44,457 bases of DNA, taken from assembly GCA_037442505.1 (NCBI GenBank), contig JBBIPZ010000016.1, positions 1 through 44,457 on the forward strand. Direction: 5' to 3'. The DNA is from JBBIPZ01 sp037442505 [NCBI: Deltaproteobacteria bacterium]. GTDB taxonomy: Bacteria > CALINM01. Numbering within the stretch: position 1 is the stretch's first letter; the number at the start of each line of letters is the position of its first letter. Of this stretch, positions 1-6,924 are shown in pieces. The position numbers and the translations under genes were made by a program. The notes below the pieces were generated by a model, which did no database searches, had not been told where the DNA came from, and saw only the letters and a list, made by a program, of their open reading frames with translations.

Positions 1-71
1 CATTCAAACTAAGGGGAAAAATCAACCAAAAGCCCAGGAATTACCTGCTTTGTTTGAATAAAGGTTAATAT

Positions 72-309
72 TGGACCTGTCCCTATTCTATCACCTATTC
101 TATCTATTCTATTTCCATATATATTTATTTTCTGGCTTGGTTTTCTCTTTTTAGTTTTCTCTTTTGATTATGGCAGCAACGGTTACACCTCCAGCACCAC
201 AAATCGCAGCAACATCAAGCTCTTTGTCAAGCCTTTTTAATGCATTGTAGAGGGTAACGACAATCCTTGCACCACTACAGCCTGTTGGGCGAAAAAGGGG
301 ACAGGTCCA
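72..309. repeat. 12-bp perfect inverted repeat flanking the thiolase remnant
   Basis: TGGACCTGTCCC at 72-83 is the exact reverse complement of GGGACAGGTCCA at 298-309. Each arm is itself a near-palindrome (GGAC-CT-GTCC). The arms enclose 214 bp containing the thiolase fragment. This could be a pair of REP-like elements or the ends of a small non-autonomous element. No transposase was seen in the window. Confidence 0.5.
151..291 (-). pseudogene. Acetyl-CoA acetyltransferase (thiolase) C-terminal remnant
   Basis: Reading the minus strand in one open frame from 291 to the TAA at 151-153 gives 46 residues that match a thiolase C-terminus. It starts with PTGCSGAR, the family's HPxGxSGAR active-site segment, but with Arg where the catalytic His should be. 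It then has an LYNALKR helix and CGAGG, the CxGGG motif carrying the second active-site Cys. Thiolases are about 390 residues, so roughly the first 340 are absent. The sequence upstream of 291 turns into unrelated repeat-like DNA. There is no start codon or ribosome site, so this is a broken fragment and not a small gene. Confidence 0.8.
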
Positions 310-388
310 TTCATTTTTTTATCAGTATCCCAAAAAGCTCCAAAAAGGGTAAAAAAGGGCCGTCCTCTTTTTTAATATGTTCTCTTTT

Positions 389-1168
389 TTAGTTATAACT
401 GGGGAATACCTTTAATTTATTTAGAAGCTCAAGTTCTTTAAAAAAACTTTCTCCATGTTGTATCCCTTTTGAACCGCTATCTGAGCCTATGTTTATTTTA
501 ACCCCAATATTTATTGCTAATTCGACCATTTTAAGATGTTTATCTATCACCTTTTTTATGTAATTAGCTTCTTCTTCCGGTATAAATTTGGTAATGCTGT
601 AAAGTGCGTTAATAGTAGGGGTCCACTCTACTTTATACTCTTTCAACATATGAATGGTCTCGTCCTGTATAAAAAAGCCGTGTTCTATCGAAGAAACGCC
701 TGCCAAGACAGCAGTTTTAATATTTTTATCACCATTTGCATGACAAAAAACCTTTAAACCTAAATTATTTGCCTCTTCTACTATAATTCTTAACTCATCA
801 CTTAAAAATCCACCTTTTGATACAGGAATTGTTGGATTAGTGGTAACAATACCAGAGTTTATAACTTTAATAAAATCTACGCCCGCTCGGAATAAATGTT
901 CCACTACATTCTTAATTTCAGCCTTCTCTCCTATTTGCCAACCAAGAAAAGCCCCATATCCACCTATTTTTGACAATGCATAGCCAGCAGTTTCCACAAT
1001 TATTTCGTTTTGAAAAACCTTTTTTGCATAAATACCTATGCCCGTTTTATGCCCCATATCTCTAACTCGCGTTATTCCTGCTTTGGCAAAGTCATTTTTT
1101 ATAGTTTTTAACTCTTCTTGCGAAACTTCTTTACCATCAATACAAAAATGAACATGAGCATCAAACAT
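389..1168 (-). CDS. Metal-dependent amidohydrolase, C-terminally truncated
   Basis: This is an amidohydrolase-superfamily TIM-barrel protein of 259 residues. The metal ligands are visible in order: H5-x-H7, a bridging-type Lys101 (FIKV), His143 (FCHANG), His163 (IEHG) and Asp230 (GSDSG). The short N-terminus beginning directly at the HxH strand is normal for a subgroup that lacks the N-terminal beta-sandwich. The C-terminus is not normal: after a helix near residue 245 the protein stops, whereas relatives usually continue with a helix of the type SPxEAL and a further segment. The stop lies against the degenerate repeat patch, so the 3' end was probably lost by rearrangement. The catalytic core seems intact, but function is doubtful. 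It lies 24 nt after the DUF362 gene and has no clear ribosome site. Substrate unknown. Confidence 0.7.
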   Translation of the reverse strand: MFDAHVHFCIDGKEVSQEELKTIKNDFAKAGITRVRDMGHKTGIGIYAKKVFQNEIIVETAGYALSKIGGYGAFLGWQIGEKAEIKNVVEHLFRAGVDFIKVINSGIVTTNPTIPVSKGGFLSDELRIIVEEANNLGLKVFCHANGDKNIKTAVLAGVSSIEHGFFIQDETIHMLKEYKVEWTPTINALYSITKFIPEEEANYIKKVIDKHLKMVELAINIGVKINIGSDSGSKGIQHGESFFKELELLNKLKVFPSYN

Positions 1169-1192
1169 TGGTTAACCCACACTTACTCAAAA

Positions 1193-2272
1193 TTAACGTT
1201 TAACTTTAACTGCGTTGTGTTCACATAATTCCTGACAACAGTAACAGCGAATGCATTTTGTTTTATCAATATTTGCTTTGTTTTTTTTCATTGTAATCGC
1301 AGATACTGGACAGTGATTCAAGCACACTCTGCAACCTTTACAAATATCGCCAATATCTGGATAAGCTAAAAAGTAACGTTTTGCAATTTTGTGCAAAAAC
1401 TTCGGTATCGAGAAATTAACAGCATGCGACTTTGGCAGCTTAATCTGCTTCTTTTCAACAACGTATCCACTATCATAAGTATCATACCATTCAGGAATTA
1501 GTTTATGTTTTAAAGCAACATTTAAATATGGAACCTTTTCTGGATTTACTGACAAAAGTTTTGCAACTTCAAAATCAAGTATTAATGCATCATCTGATGC
1601 AGCTAAAAGTCTAAACTTTTTTACTTCTCCCGATGCTGGACCATCACCTTCCATTCCTAAAATACCATCAAGAATATTTAAAGATGGCTTTATAGCAAGG
1701 TAAATATCTAAAAGCAACGTAGCAAATAACTCATGGTTTTCTCCTGCAGTAAGGTGTAGTTTTATCTTTTTTGCACCAAAGATGCAGCCATATAGATTTT
1801 TAACAGCTAAGGTAAGTAGCATCATCTGATGCGTTTTGAGCTTAGGAATGTTAAATATCTCATCACATTCAAAAATGACCTCTGGCAAATCAAACTCTTT
1901 GAAAACAATACTATTTTTCGACTTTATCTTTATTGCGGCAGAAAAATCTGCCACTTTAACATCGTACATAGCAATGCAGGGAAATATTTCTGCCTTCTTC
2001 AACACAGACTCTAAGCTCCCAAAGCCCGGACTGTCACCAAGATAAATTTTGGCACCACAATCTTTTAACACTTCAAAAGCAGCAACCAATAAATCAGGAT
2101 GAGTAATGATTGCCTTATCAGGATAAGAAGGCTTAAGAAAGTTGGGCTTAATTAACACCTTCTTTCCAGACAAGCGTGTTTTCCCCGAAAGGTTTAAAGT
2201 ATGAAAAATAAAATCTTTTAACGAATCTCTATTATTGTAGCTATCAACGTTTTTGACTAAAAAAAATGACAC
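1193..2272 (-). CDS. DUF362 domain protein with two C-terminal 4Fe-4S clusters
   Basis: A 359-residue protein with a DUF362 domain over roughly residues 1-290 and a ferredoxin tail. The tail has two cysteine motifs, C311/C314/C317/C321 (CKGCRVCLNHCP) and C340/C343/C346/C350 (CIRCYCCQELC), typical of two [4Fe-4S] clusters that pass electrons. No signal peptide is seen, so it is probably cytoplasmic. DUF362 proteins are common in anaerobes and their reaction is generally unknown; an electron-transfer or redox-linked role is inferred. The start is GTG at 2272, 8 nt after the Spy-like gene stops, so the two are probably cotranscribed. An AAGGGAAA-type ribosome site sits in the end of the upstream gene. 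Confidence 0.85.
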   Translation of the reverse strand: MSFFLVKNVDSYNNRDSLKDFIFHTLNLSGKTRLSGKKVLIKPNFLKPSYPDKAIITHPDLLVAAFEVLKDCGAKIYLGDSPGFGSLESVLKKAEIFPCIAMYDVKVADFSAAIKIKSKNSIVFKEFDLPEVIFECDEIFNIPKLKTHQMMLLTLAVKNLYGCIFGAKKIKLHLTAGENHELFATLLLDIYLAIKPSLNILDGILGMEGDGPASGEVKKFRLLAASDDALILDFEVAKLLSVNPEKVPYLNVALKHKLIPEWYDTYDSGYVVEKKQIKLPKSHAVNFSIPKFLHKIAKRYFLAYPDIGDICKGCRVCLNHCPVSAITMKKNKANIDKTKCIRCYCCQELCEHNAVKVKR

Positions 2273-2280
2273 TTAAAACA

Positions 2281-2805
2281 CTATTTCCCTTGCATCATTG
2301 GTTTTTTGTGCATCTTGCCACCATGTTTCATCGCTGGTTTTTTCATCATACCCATCATTTTCATTTTTTTCATCTTTTGAAACTGTTCCTCAGAAAGGAT
2401 TGACCTAACATCCTTCATCAGCTTAAGAAGCTCAGAATGGTAAGCTAAACGAAGCTCGGCAATCTTTTTAGAAATTTGTTCAGCTTTAGCTAAATCAAAA
2501 TCTTTTACATCCATAACTTCCTCAAGTTCAAGCTCAGCTACCTTTATGTCTGCCTTAAATTTTGCTTGTTTTTTCTGCATCTCCCGATGTAATGGCTGTA
2601 ATTTTGCAATTTGTTCATCCGTTAGTTTCAGCTCTTCAGCATTAGATAGACATGCACCAACCATCTCATCCATATGTTCGCCCATCATACGCATATTCAT
2701 GCCCATATGCGTACCCATTTTACCATCCATATCACCACCATGATTATGTGCATACAAAAAGCCCGACATTAAAAAAACTACTATAAACAGAGTTATCTTC
2801 TTCAT
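2281..2805 (-). CDS. Spy/CpxP-like periplasmic protein, Met/His-rich
   Basis: A 174-residue protein with a signal peptide (about residues 1-19, cleavage near LYA-H). A helical core follows with the LTxxQ-type motifs of the Spy/CpxP/ZraP group: LTDEQ near residue 61 and LSEEQ near 138. Members are periplasmic chaperones or metal sensors of envelope stress. Both ends are extremely rich in Met, His and Lys (MxxHMGMNM-like near residues 28-45 and MKKMKMMGMMKK-like near 145-155). This suggests soft-metal (copper or zinc) binding, which is inference. A strong GGAGGT ribosome site precedes the ATG. It probably leads an operon with the DUF362 gene. Confidence 0.8.
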   Translation of the reverse strand: MKKITLFIVVFLMSGFLYAHNHGGDMDGKMGTHMGMNMRMMGEHMDEMVGACLSNAEELKLTDEQIAKLQPLHREMQKKQAKFKADIKVAELELEEVMDVKDFDLAKAEQISKKIAELRLAYHSELLKLMKDVRSILSEEQFQKMKKMKMMGMMKKPAMKHGGKMHKKPMMQGK

Positions 2806-2841
2806 TTTGAACCTCCTATTTTATTTTTGACTTACATTTTA

Positions 2842-2870
2842 TTATTAGCAGAAAAAGAACTGACATTCAA
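2842..2870 (-). promoter_or_regulatory. Predicted sigma70-type promoter of the Spy-like gene
   Basis: On the minus strand TTGAAT (2865-2870) is followed, after a 17-bp spacer, by TAATAA (2842-2847). This would give a leader of about 30 nt that includes the GGAGGT ribosome site. No operator was recognised. Confidence 0.5.
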
Positions 2871-2887
2871 GAGCCCAGTTAGTTTCT

Positions 2888-4558
2888 TTATTTTATATTT
2901 GCAAGATTATTTTCTGCATTTGTTAAATTTTCTAAGTATCCAGGATTATAAGGGTTAAGTTTTACTGCTTTTCTAAACTCTGCAACCGCTTCGCTATATA
3001 ACCCCTGCTCAAAGTAAGAAATCCCAAGGGCATTGTGAGCTTCAGCCATTTTGTCATCGTTTTTAACTGACTTTAAGAAACAAACAGTCGCACTATTATA
3101 CATTTGATTGTCTAAATAAAGCACACCTATCCTATACAAAGCTTGAGCATCAGTTAATCCCAATCTATGGTATAAATAAATAATTCTGTCTTGTATAATT
3201 TTTTGTGGATTTTTCTTAAAAACATATTCCAATTCATCTTTTGCGTTTTCAAGCTTGCCAGATTCTTCATAGGCGAGAGCCAATCTATAATGAGAGTAAA
3301 TACTTGAATGTTCCTGACTAACTGCCGTCTTCCAGAGCTCTAAATCACTTTTGTAAGGTGCATTTCTTGACAGAGACAAGAAAATCAGACATATTGCAAG
3401 AAAAACACCGGCTCCGTAAGAAAAACGTCTAAAAAAGATATAACGTTCAATGTCATATTTATCTTTAATATGTTCAAAGGCATAAAAAATGACAAGGCCC
3501 GTCATAATTGCAAAACCAACTGATGGCAGGTAAAGATAACGTTCAGCAAGGAGGGAAGGATAAATCACAGCAGGAATATTAGATACGGGCAAAAGTGTCA
3601 CAAAAATCCACAAAAGCCCAAAAAAAAGTGGTTTACTCCATTTCCAGAAGAGATACCCCAAACAAATATGAAATATTAGCAATAAAAATGTAATAAATAG
3701 ATGGATATTGAAAAAATCTTTTTGTAAAGGAATTTCATAAAACACCTTAAGCCCAACAGGGAGTATTAGCAATCGTAAGTATCTAATAATAATATCAAAA
3801 CCTGTTAGCGTTCTGTCCTTCACAGGCAAATCAACCCATGTATAATTATGCAAAATGATAAATCTTAAGATAACATAAGTTAAAGTTAATATAAAAAAAC
3901 AAGCTGGGTAAAAAAAACTTCTCCGGTTTCGTTTTTCAATACAAATTTCGTATAACAAAAATATAGCTGGTAAAGAAACAGCCATTTCGTTAGAAAGCAA
4001 AGCAAAGATAATAAAGAAAATTGTTGCCAATAAGTATCTTAAATTATTTACTTTTTTATAACATACATAAAAATAAAATGAGGCTAAAGAAAACAAAGCA
4101 CATAAAAGATGAGTCCTCGCACTAATATATGAAACTGCCTCAGAGTGCACTGGATGAAGAGAAAAGATAGCAGCAGCAACCATCGCAATCATCCTATTGT
4201 TAAAGATCAATAATAAACTAAAATATAAAAGTAGCGTAACCTCTAAATGTAATAACACATTTGTTAGATGATAACCAAACGGATTTTTGCCCCACAAAAA
4301 GGCATCTATCATCAACGAAATTGTAAAAAGAGGTCTATAGTATGGGGTGTAATCCTCTCCATTTGTTGTAGCTGTCCCGGTATCTTCAAAAAAAACTTCT
4401 TTAATATGCGAAATATTTGTAATACTTGTATTGTCTCTAATCTGGACAGTATCGTCCCACACAAATTCCATCGAAAAAACATTTGCAAAAGCAGCTAAAA
4501 TCAATAATGAAAAGACAGCAATATGAACAATATCGGATTTTTTTAAATTTATGTGCAT
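2888..4558 (-). CDS. GT-C-like multi-pass membrane protein with C-terminal TPR repeats
   Basis: A 556-residue protein with many hydrophobic helices over residues 10-410. Between the first two is WDDTVQIRDN, the acidic first-loop motif of GT-C/TMTC-like (O-mannosyltransferase-like) proteins. Tetratricopeptide repeats fill the last 140 residues, including a clear unit AEAHNALGISYFEQG. This TMTC-like layout suggests transfer of a lipid-linked sugar to exported proteins, but the substrate is unknown. The frame is open upstream to 4645, but I chose ATG 4558: a TATAAT lies at 4565-4570 inside the longer reading, and the hydrophobic start fits a signal anchor. It diverges from the small Cys-rich gene. 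Confidence 0.8.
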   Translation of the reverse strand: MHINLKKSDIVHIAVFSLLILAAFANVFSMEFVWDDTVQIRDNTSITNISHIKEVFFEDTGTATTNGEDYTPYYRPLFTISLMIDAFLWGKNPFGYHLTNVLLHLEVTLLLYFSLLLIFNNRMIAMVAAAIFSLHPVHSEAVSYISARTHLLCALFSLASFYFYVCYKKVNNLRYLLATIFFIIFALLSNEMAVSLPAIFLLYEICIEKRNRRSFFYPACFFILTLTYVILRFIILHNYTWVDLPVKDRTLTGFDIIIRYLRLLILPVGLKVFYEIPLQKDFFNIHLFITFLLLIFHICLGYLFWKWSKPLFFGLLWIFVTLLPVSNIPAVIYPSLLAERYLYLPSVGFAIMTGLVIFYAFEHIKDKYDIERYIFFRRFSYGAGVFLAICLIFLSLSRNAPYKSDLELWKTAVSQEHSSIYSHYRLALAYEESGKLENAKDELEYVFKKNPQKIIQDRIIYLYHRLGLTDAQALYRIGVLYLDNQMYNSATVCFLKSVKNDDKMAEAHNALGISYFEQGLYSEAVAEFRKAVKLNPYNPGYLENLTNAENNLANIK

Positions 4559-4564
4559 TAAATT

Positions 4565-4591
4565 ATTATAACATATTTTGTTTTTTGGCAA
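4565..4591 (-). promoter_or_regulatory. Promoter with -10 six nt before the ATG (leaderless type)
   Basis: On the minus strand TTGCCA (4586-4591), a 15-bp spacer and a perfect TATAAT (4565-4570) end 6 nt before the ATG at 4558. Transcription should therefore start at or next to the start codon. The same 6-nt spacing occurs at 4983. The short spacer is a weakness. Confidence 0.5.
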
Positions 4592-4702
4592 TATTTTTTT
4601 CTTATACAACCAAAATATCCAGCTATTTGACTGGAATTTACACAAACTAAATTTATCATCTTTACTCGTAGTTCACGTAATATCGCATAATGTTGATTTT
4701 AG

Positions 4703-4744
4703 TTGATTAAAAAAAGCAAATAATTTATCATTAAAATTAATCAA
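4703..4744 (+). promoter_or_regulatory. Promoter of the small Cys-rich gene with flanking inverted repeat
   Basis: TTGATT (4703-4708), a 17-bp spacer and TATCAT (4726-4731) form a good sigma70-type promoter. An 8-bp perfect inverted repeat, TTGATTAA (4703-4710) and TTAATCAA (4737-4744), brackets the -10 and the expected start site. That arrangement would suit a repressor operator. Confidence 0.5.
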
Positions 4745-4759
4745 TATTGGAGGAATTTT

Positions 4760-4939
4760 ATGATATGTCCTAATTTTGAGAAATGTAAATTTTTCTCTTC
4801 TTTTGGAAACCAGAAATGCGCTGAAGCACTTGTAATGCTCTATTGCAAGGGAGATTTCAAAGAATGTGCCCGTTATAAATTAAAACAAGAAGGCAAAGAA
4901 CCGCCAGCTAACTTATGGCCTAACGGACAAATAGTTTAA
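4760..4939 (+). CDS. Small cysteine-rich protein (59 aa)
   Basis: The ATG at 4760 is preceded by a strong GGAGGAA ribosome site (4749-4755) and the reading is 59 codons long. It contains CPNFEKC near the N-terminus, a YCKGDF core followed by ECARYKL, and a PPANLWPNG tail, with five cysteines at residues 3, 9, 20, 29 and 36. This resembles a short Cys-rich module that in other bacteria is found alone or at the end of signalling proteins (pattern YCxGDFxxCARY, then PxxLxPN). The cysteines probably bind a metal or an Fe-S cluster; the function is not known to me. It has its own promoter and lies just upstream of the adaptor lipoprotein gene. Confidence 0.75.
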   Translation: MICPNFEKCKFFSSFGNQKCAEALVMLYCKGDFKECARYKLKQEGKEPPANLWPNGQIV

Positions 4940-4948
4940 TAAAAAACT

Positions 4949-4976
4949 TTGAACTTAACTACAACTTTTTTATAAT
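4949..4976 (+). promoter_or_regulatory. Promoter giving a leaderless mRNA for the adaptor lipoprotein
   Basis: TTGAAC (4949-4954), a 16-bp spacer and a perfect TATAAT (4971-4976) end exactly 6 nt before the ATG at 4983. There is no Shine-Dalgarno sequence between them. The transcript is expected to begin at the start codon. Confidence 0.6.
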
Positions 4977-4982
4977 ACTGAC

Positions 4983-5933
4983 ATGACAAAAGTTTTGTCT
5001 TTTGTGTTGGTTTTTTTTATTTTATTGTCATGCAAATCTTCTTCCAGCCGTGAACAACCCTCCTTAAAAGTTTCAAGTAATGTATCCGAAAATATCTACA
5101 ACCTATCAAACAATCCTGAAATTAACAGGCTTAAAACGTTAAAAATTGAATTGATTGACTATAAAATCATAAAAAAATTCAACTTTAATAGCAATTATCG
5201 TCAAAATTTTCTAAAAATCTACTTTCCTTTTTCATTTTATGTAAACAACATTTATGTGCGAAAAGGGGATGATGTAAAAAAAGGTGACAAGTTATTTGAT
5301 GTCTATTCTGAGGAGTTGAACACAGCCTTAAATGAATATAAAAAGACAGCTGATCAGAGCATCGCCTCCAAATTGAAAAATATCGGCATTCCACTTAACG
5401 CCAACATTCCAATAACTAATGTTTATATAACCGTGCCTGAGGATGGGACGATAATTTCCATAAATGTTGAAAAACAAAATAAATATCCGCCCCAAGAATT
5501 AGCTACGATACAATTAAATACTTATGCAATTCTTGAAGGGGCTATCCCTGCTTCATCTTTAACATCAGAAACTCAATTTTTTGTTTTATCTGATTCCACA
5601 GAGTTGCCTGTTGAGGCTATTTCTCAAGAACTTATTGGCAATACAGCAAAAGTTAAATTTTCTATTAAAACAAATTTATTAGAAAAAAATACCGACAAGG
5701 TAATGGTTAAAGCAGTCTCAACTATTAATAATGTTGCAATATTACCCAAAGAAGCTATTATGATAAACGCAGATAACACTTATATTTTTGTTTACAAAGG
5801 AGATGGCATAGTCGAAAAACGGTCAGTAACTGGCTTTGTGGACGGTGATAACTTCATCATAACTGATGATATTAAAGAAAACGAGATTGTTTTCGTCGAA
5901 GGAGTCAGCCAGCTATCAAAATTAACAAATTAG
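4983..5933 (+). CDS. Periplasmic adaptor (membrane-fusion) lipoprotein, efflux type
   Basis: A 316-residue protein with a lipoprotein signal: a hydrophobic stretch ending in the lipobox LLSC at about residue 17. It therefore should be lipid-anchored facing the periplasm. A biotinyl/lipoyl-like half-motif (VRKGDDVKKGDKLFDV, about residues 92-107) and a second one (VPEDGTIISINV, about 151-162) flank a short helical hairpin. Beta-barrel and membrane-proximal segments follow. This is the layout of RND/HlyD adaptors such as the CusB type. The usual inner-membrane pump and TolC-like gene are not next to it. It ends convergently with the methyltransferase gene, the stop codons overlapping by 4 nt. 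Confidence 0.7.
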   Translation: MTKVLSFVLVFFILLSCKSSSSREQPSLKVSSNVSENIYNLSNNPEINRLKTLKIELIDYKIIKKFNFNSNYRQNFLKIYFPFSFYVNNIYVRKGDDVKKGDKLFDVYSEELNTALNEYKKTADQSIASKLKNIGIPLNANIPITNVYITVPEDGTIISINVEKQNKYPPQELATIQLNTYAILEGAIPASSLTSETQFFVLSDSTELPVEAISQELIGNTAKVKFSIKTNLLEKNTDKVMVKAVSTINNVAILPKEAIMINADNTYIFVYKGDGIVEKRSVTGFVDGDNFIITDDIKENEIVFVEGVSQLSKLTN

Positions 5934-6910
5934 CATTTCTCTGCCGCTAACAAAACTGTGTAAGGTTTTTTGAATTTTGTTATTTTAATATTTTTAAAGC
6001 CATGTTCACTGTAAAGTTTTTTAATTTGGCTGATTGTAAAATTATCACCACCGTTTGAATGCAAAAGCATGTTAAGGCAAAAGATTACATTCTCAGGTGG
6101 AAATGTCCTTGTTTCGTTAAGATAGAATTCGTGTATATAAAGCTTGCCACCTTTTTTCAGAGCATTATAAGCCTTGTTAAATGCAATCTTCACAGATTCT
6201 GGAGTTAAAGAATGTAACACTTGCGACATCAAAATTGCATCGTACCCATTTCCAAAATCAGCTGACTCTATGTCACCCTTGATAAATTTAACACGATTTA
6301 ATAATCCTTCTTTATCAAGAAACTCTTTGGCTACTTTAGTTGCATCCGGAAGGTCTAATATGTAGCCTGTTATGTCTTTGTTCTTTTTCAAAATATCCCT
6401 CAAATATGTTGCTGGACCAGAACCAACATCTAAAAACTTTTTTACTCCATCAGTCTTGATATTAGCAATTAGTCTGTCCTTATAAAACTTTGTCAAATTA
6501 TCCATTCCTCGAATAAATTCATAAAACTGTTCAGCACTTCTATCTTTTCTATCGACAGGTTTATCGGTTTTTAATGCCTGCTTTAGGCTGCCCCAATCAG
6601 CATACATATAGTAGTAATGATTCAAAATAGAAACTACATTTTTCTCTGATGTGGATAAAAGAAAAGGTGCATAACCTTTTGAAACACAATATTTATCATC
6701 TTTTTTTTCTAAAATCTTTAGCGACGCCAGCGCATCAAGCAACATTACTGTTGGTCTTAGTTTTAATTTACAGGATTTTGCAACTTCTTTGGCATTGCAA
6801 AAATCCTGCAAATTATCAAAAACTTTTAAGTTTGTAGCAGTAAGTAAAACCTGTGCATCCCAAAAACTTCTACCTAATGAAAGTAGATGTTTCAAAGGGG
6901 GCTGTGCCAT
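5930..6910 (-). CDS. SAM-dependent O-methyltransferase family protein
   Basis: A 326-residue methyltransferase of the plant-COMT/bacterial family 2 type. The first ~100 residues form a winged-helix dimerisation domain. A Rossmann domain follows with motif I FLDVGSGPATYL, an acidic motif II (YILDLPDA), and SQVLHSLTPE and ALKKGGKLYIHE typical of the fold. It would transfer a methyl group from SAM to a small molecule, possibly an isoprenoid or aromatic compound; the substrate is unknown. I start at ATG 6910 because AAGGA lies 8 nt upstream; the frame also opens three codons earlier at 6919. It is the last gene of the operon with asd, 14 nt after it, and converges on the adaptor gene. Confidence 0.75.
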   Translation of the reverse strand: MAQPPLKHLLSLGRSFWDAQVLLTATNLKVFDNLQDFCNAKEVAKSCKLKLRPTVMLLDALASLKILEKKDDKYCVSKGYAPFLLSTSEKNVVSILNHYYYMYADWGSLKQALKTDKPVDRKDRSAEQFYEFIRGMDNLTKFYKDRLIANIKTDGVKKFLDVGSGPATYLRDILKKNKDITGYILDLPDATKVAKEFLDKEGLLNRVKFIKGDIESADFGNGYDAILMSQVLHSLTPESVKIAFNKAYNALKKGGKLYIHEFYLNETRTFPPENVIFCLNMLLHSNGGDNFTISQIKKLYSEHGFKNIKITKFKKPYTVLLAAEKC

Positions 6911-6924
6911 ACACCACATCCTTA

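Larger units (their letters stand above)
1..388. other. Degenerate intergenic patch with gene remnant and REP-like repeats
   Basis: This is the only stretch over 300 bases without an intact gene. It holds a thiolase C-terminal remnant (151-291, minus), a 12-bp inverted repeat around it (72-83 and 298-309), a short tandem repeat rich in CTATTCTAT (82-110) and an A/T-rich imperfect hairpin near 350-373 (AAAAAAG pairing with CTTTTTT). The GGACCTGTCCC-type half-sites resemble small dispersed repeats (REP/MITE-like) seen in many bacterial genomes; that comparison is from memory and was not searched. The patch also abuts the truncated 3' end of the amidohydrolase at 389. It looks like a recombination or decay scar. 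Confidence 0.6.

Noticed and set aside
2-61. Open frame on the plus strand running in from the left edge and ending with a protein-like tail (PKAQELPALFE, stop at 59-61)
   Set aside because: Only about 19 codons are visible, with no recognised motif. It may be the true 3' end of a gene outside the window, but it cannot be supported.
82-110. CRISPR-like direct repeats (CCTATTCTATCA/CCTATTCTATCT)
   Set aside because: The units are 12 bp, contiguous and without spacers; this is a simple tandem repeat.
345-373. Rho-independent terminator after the amidohydrolase gene
   Set aside because: The hairpin is only AAAAAAG/CTTTTTT with a mismatched G/C core, too weak to call. It may be part of a REP-like repeat.
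4559-4645. N-terminal extension of the GT-C/TPR gene to an ATG at 4645
   Set aside because: The extension contains a consensus TATAAT next to ATG 4558 and has no ribosome site or membrane-protein-like start.
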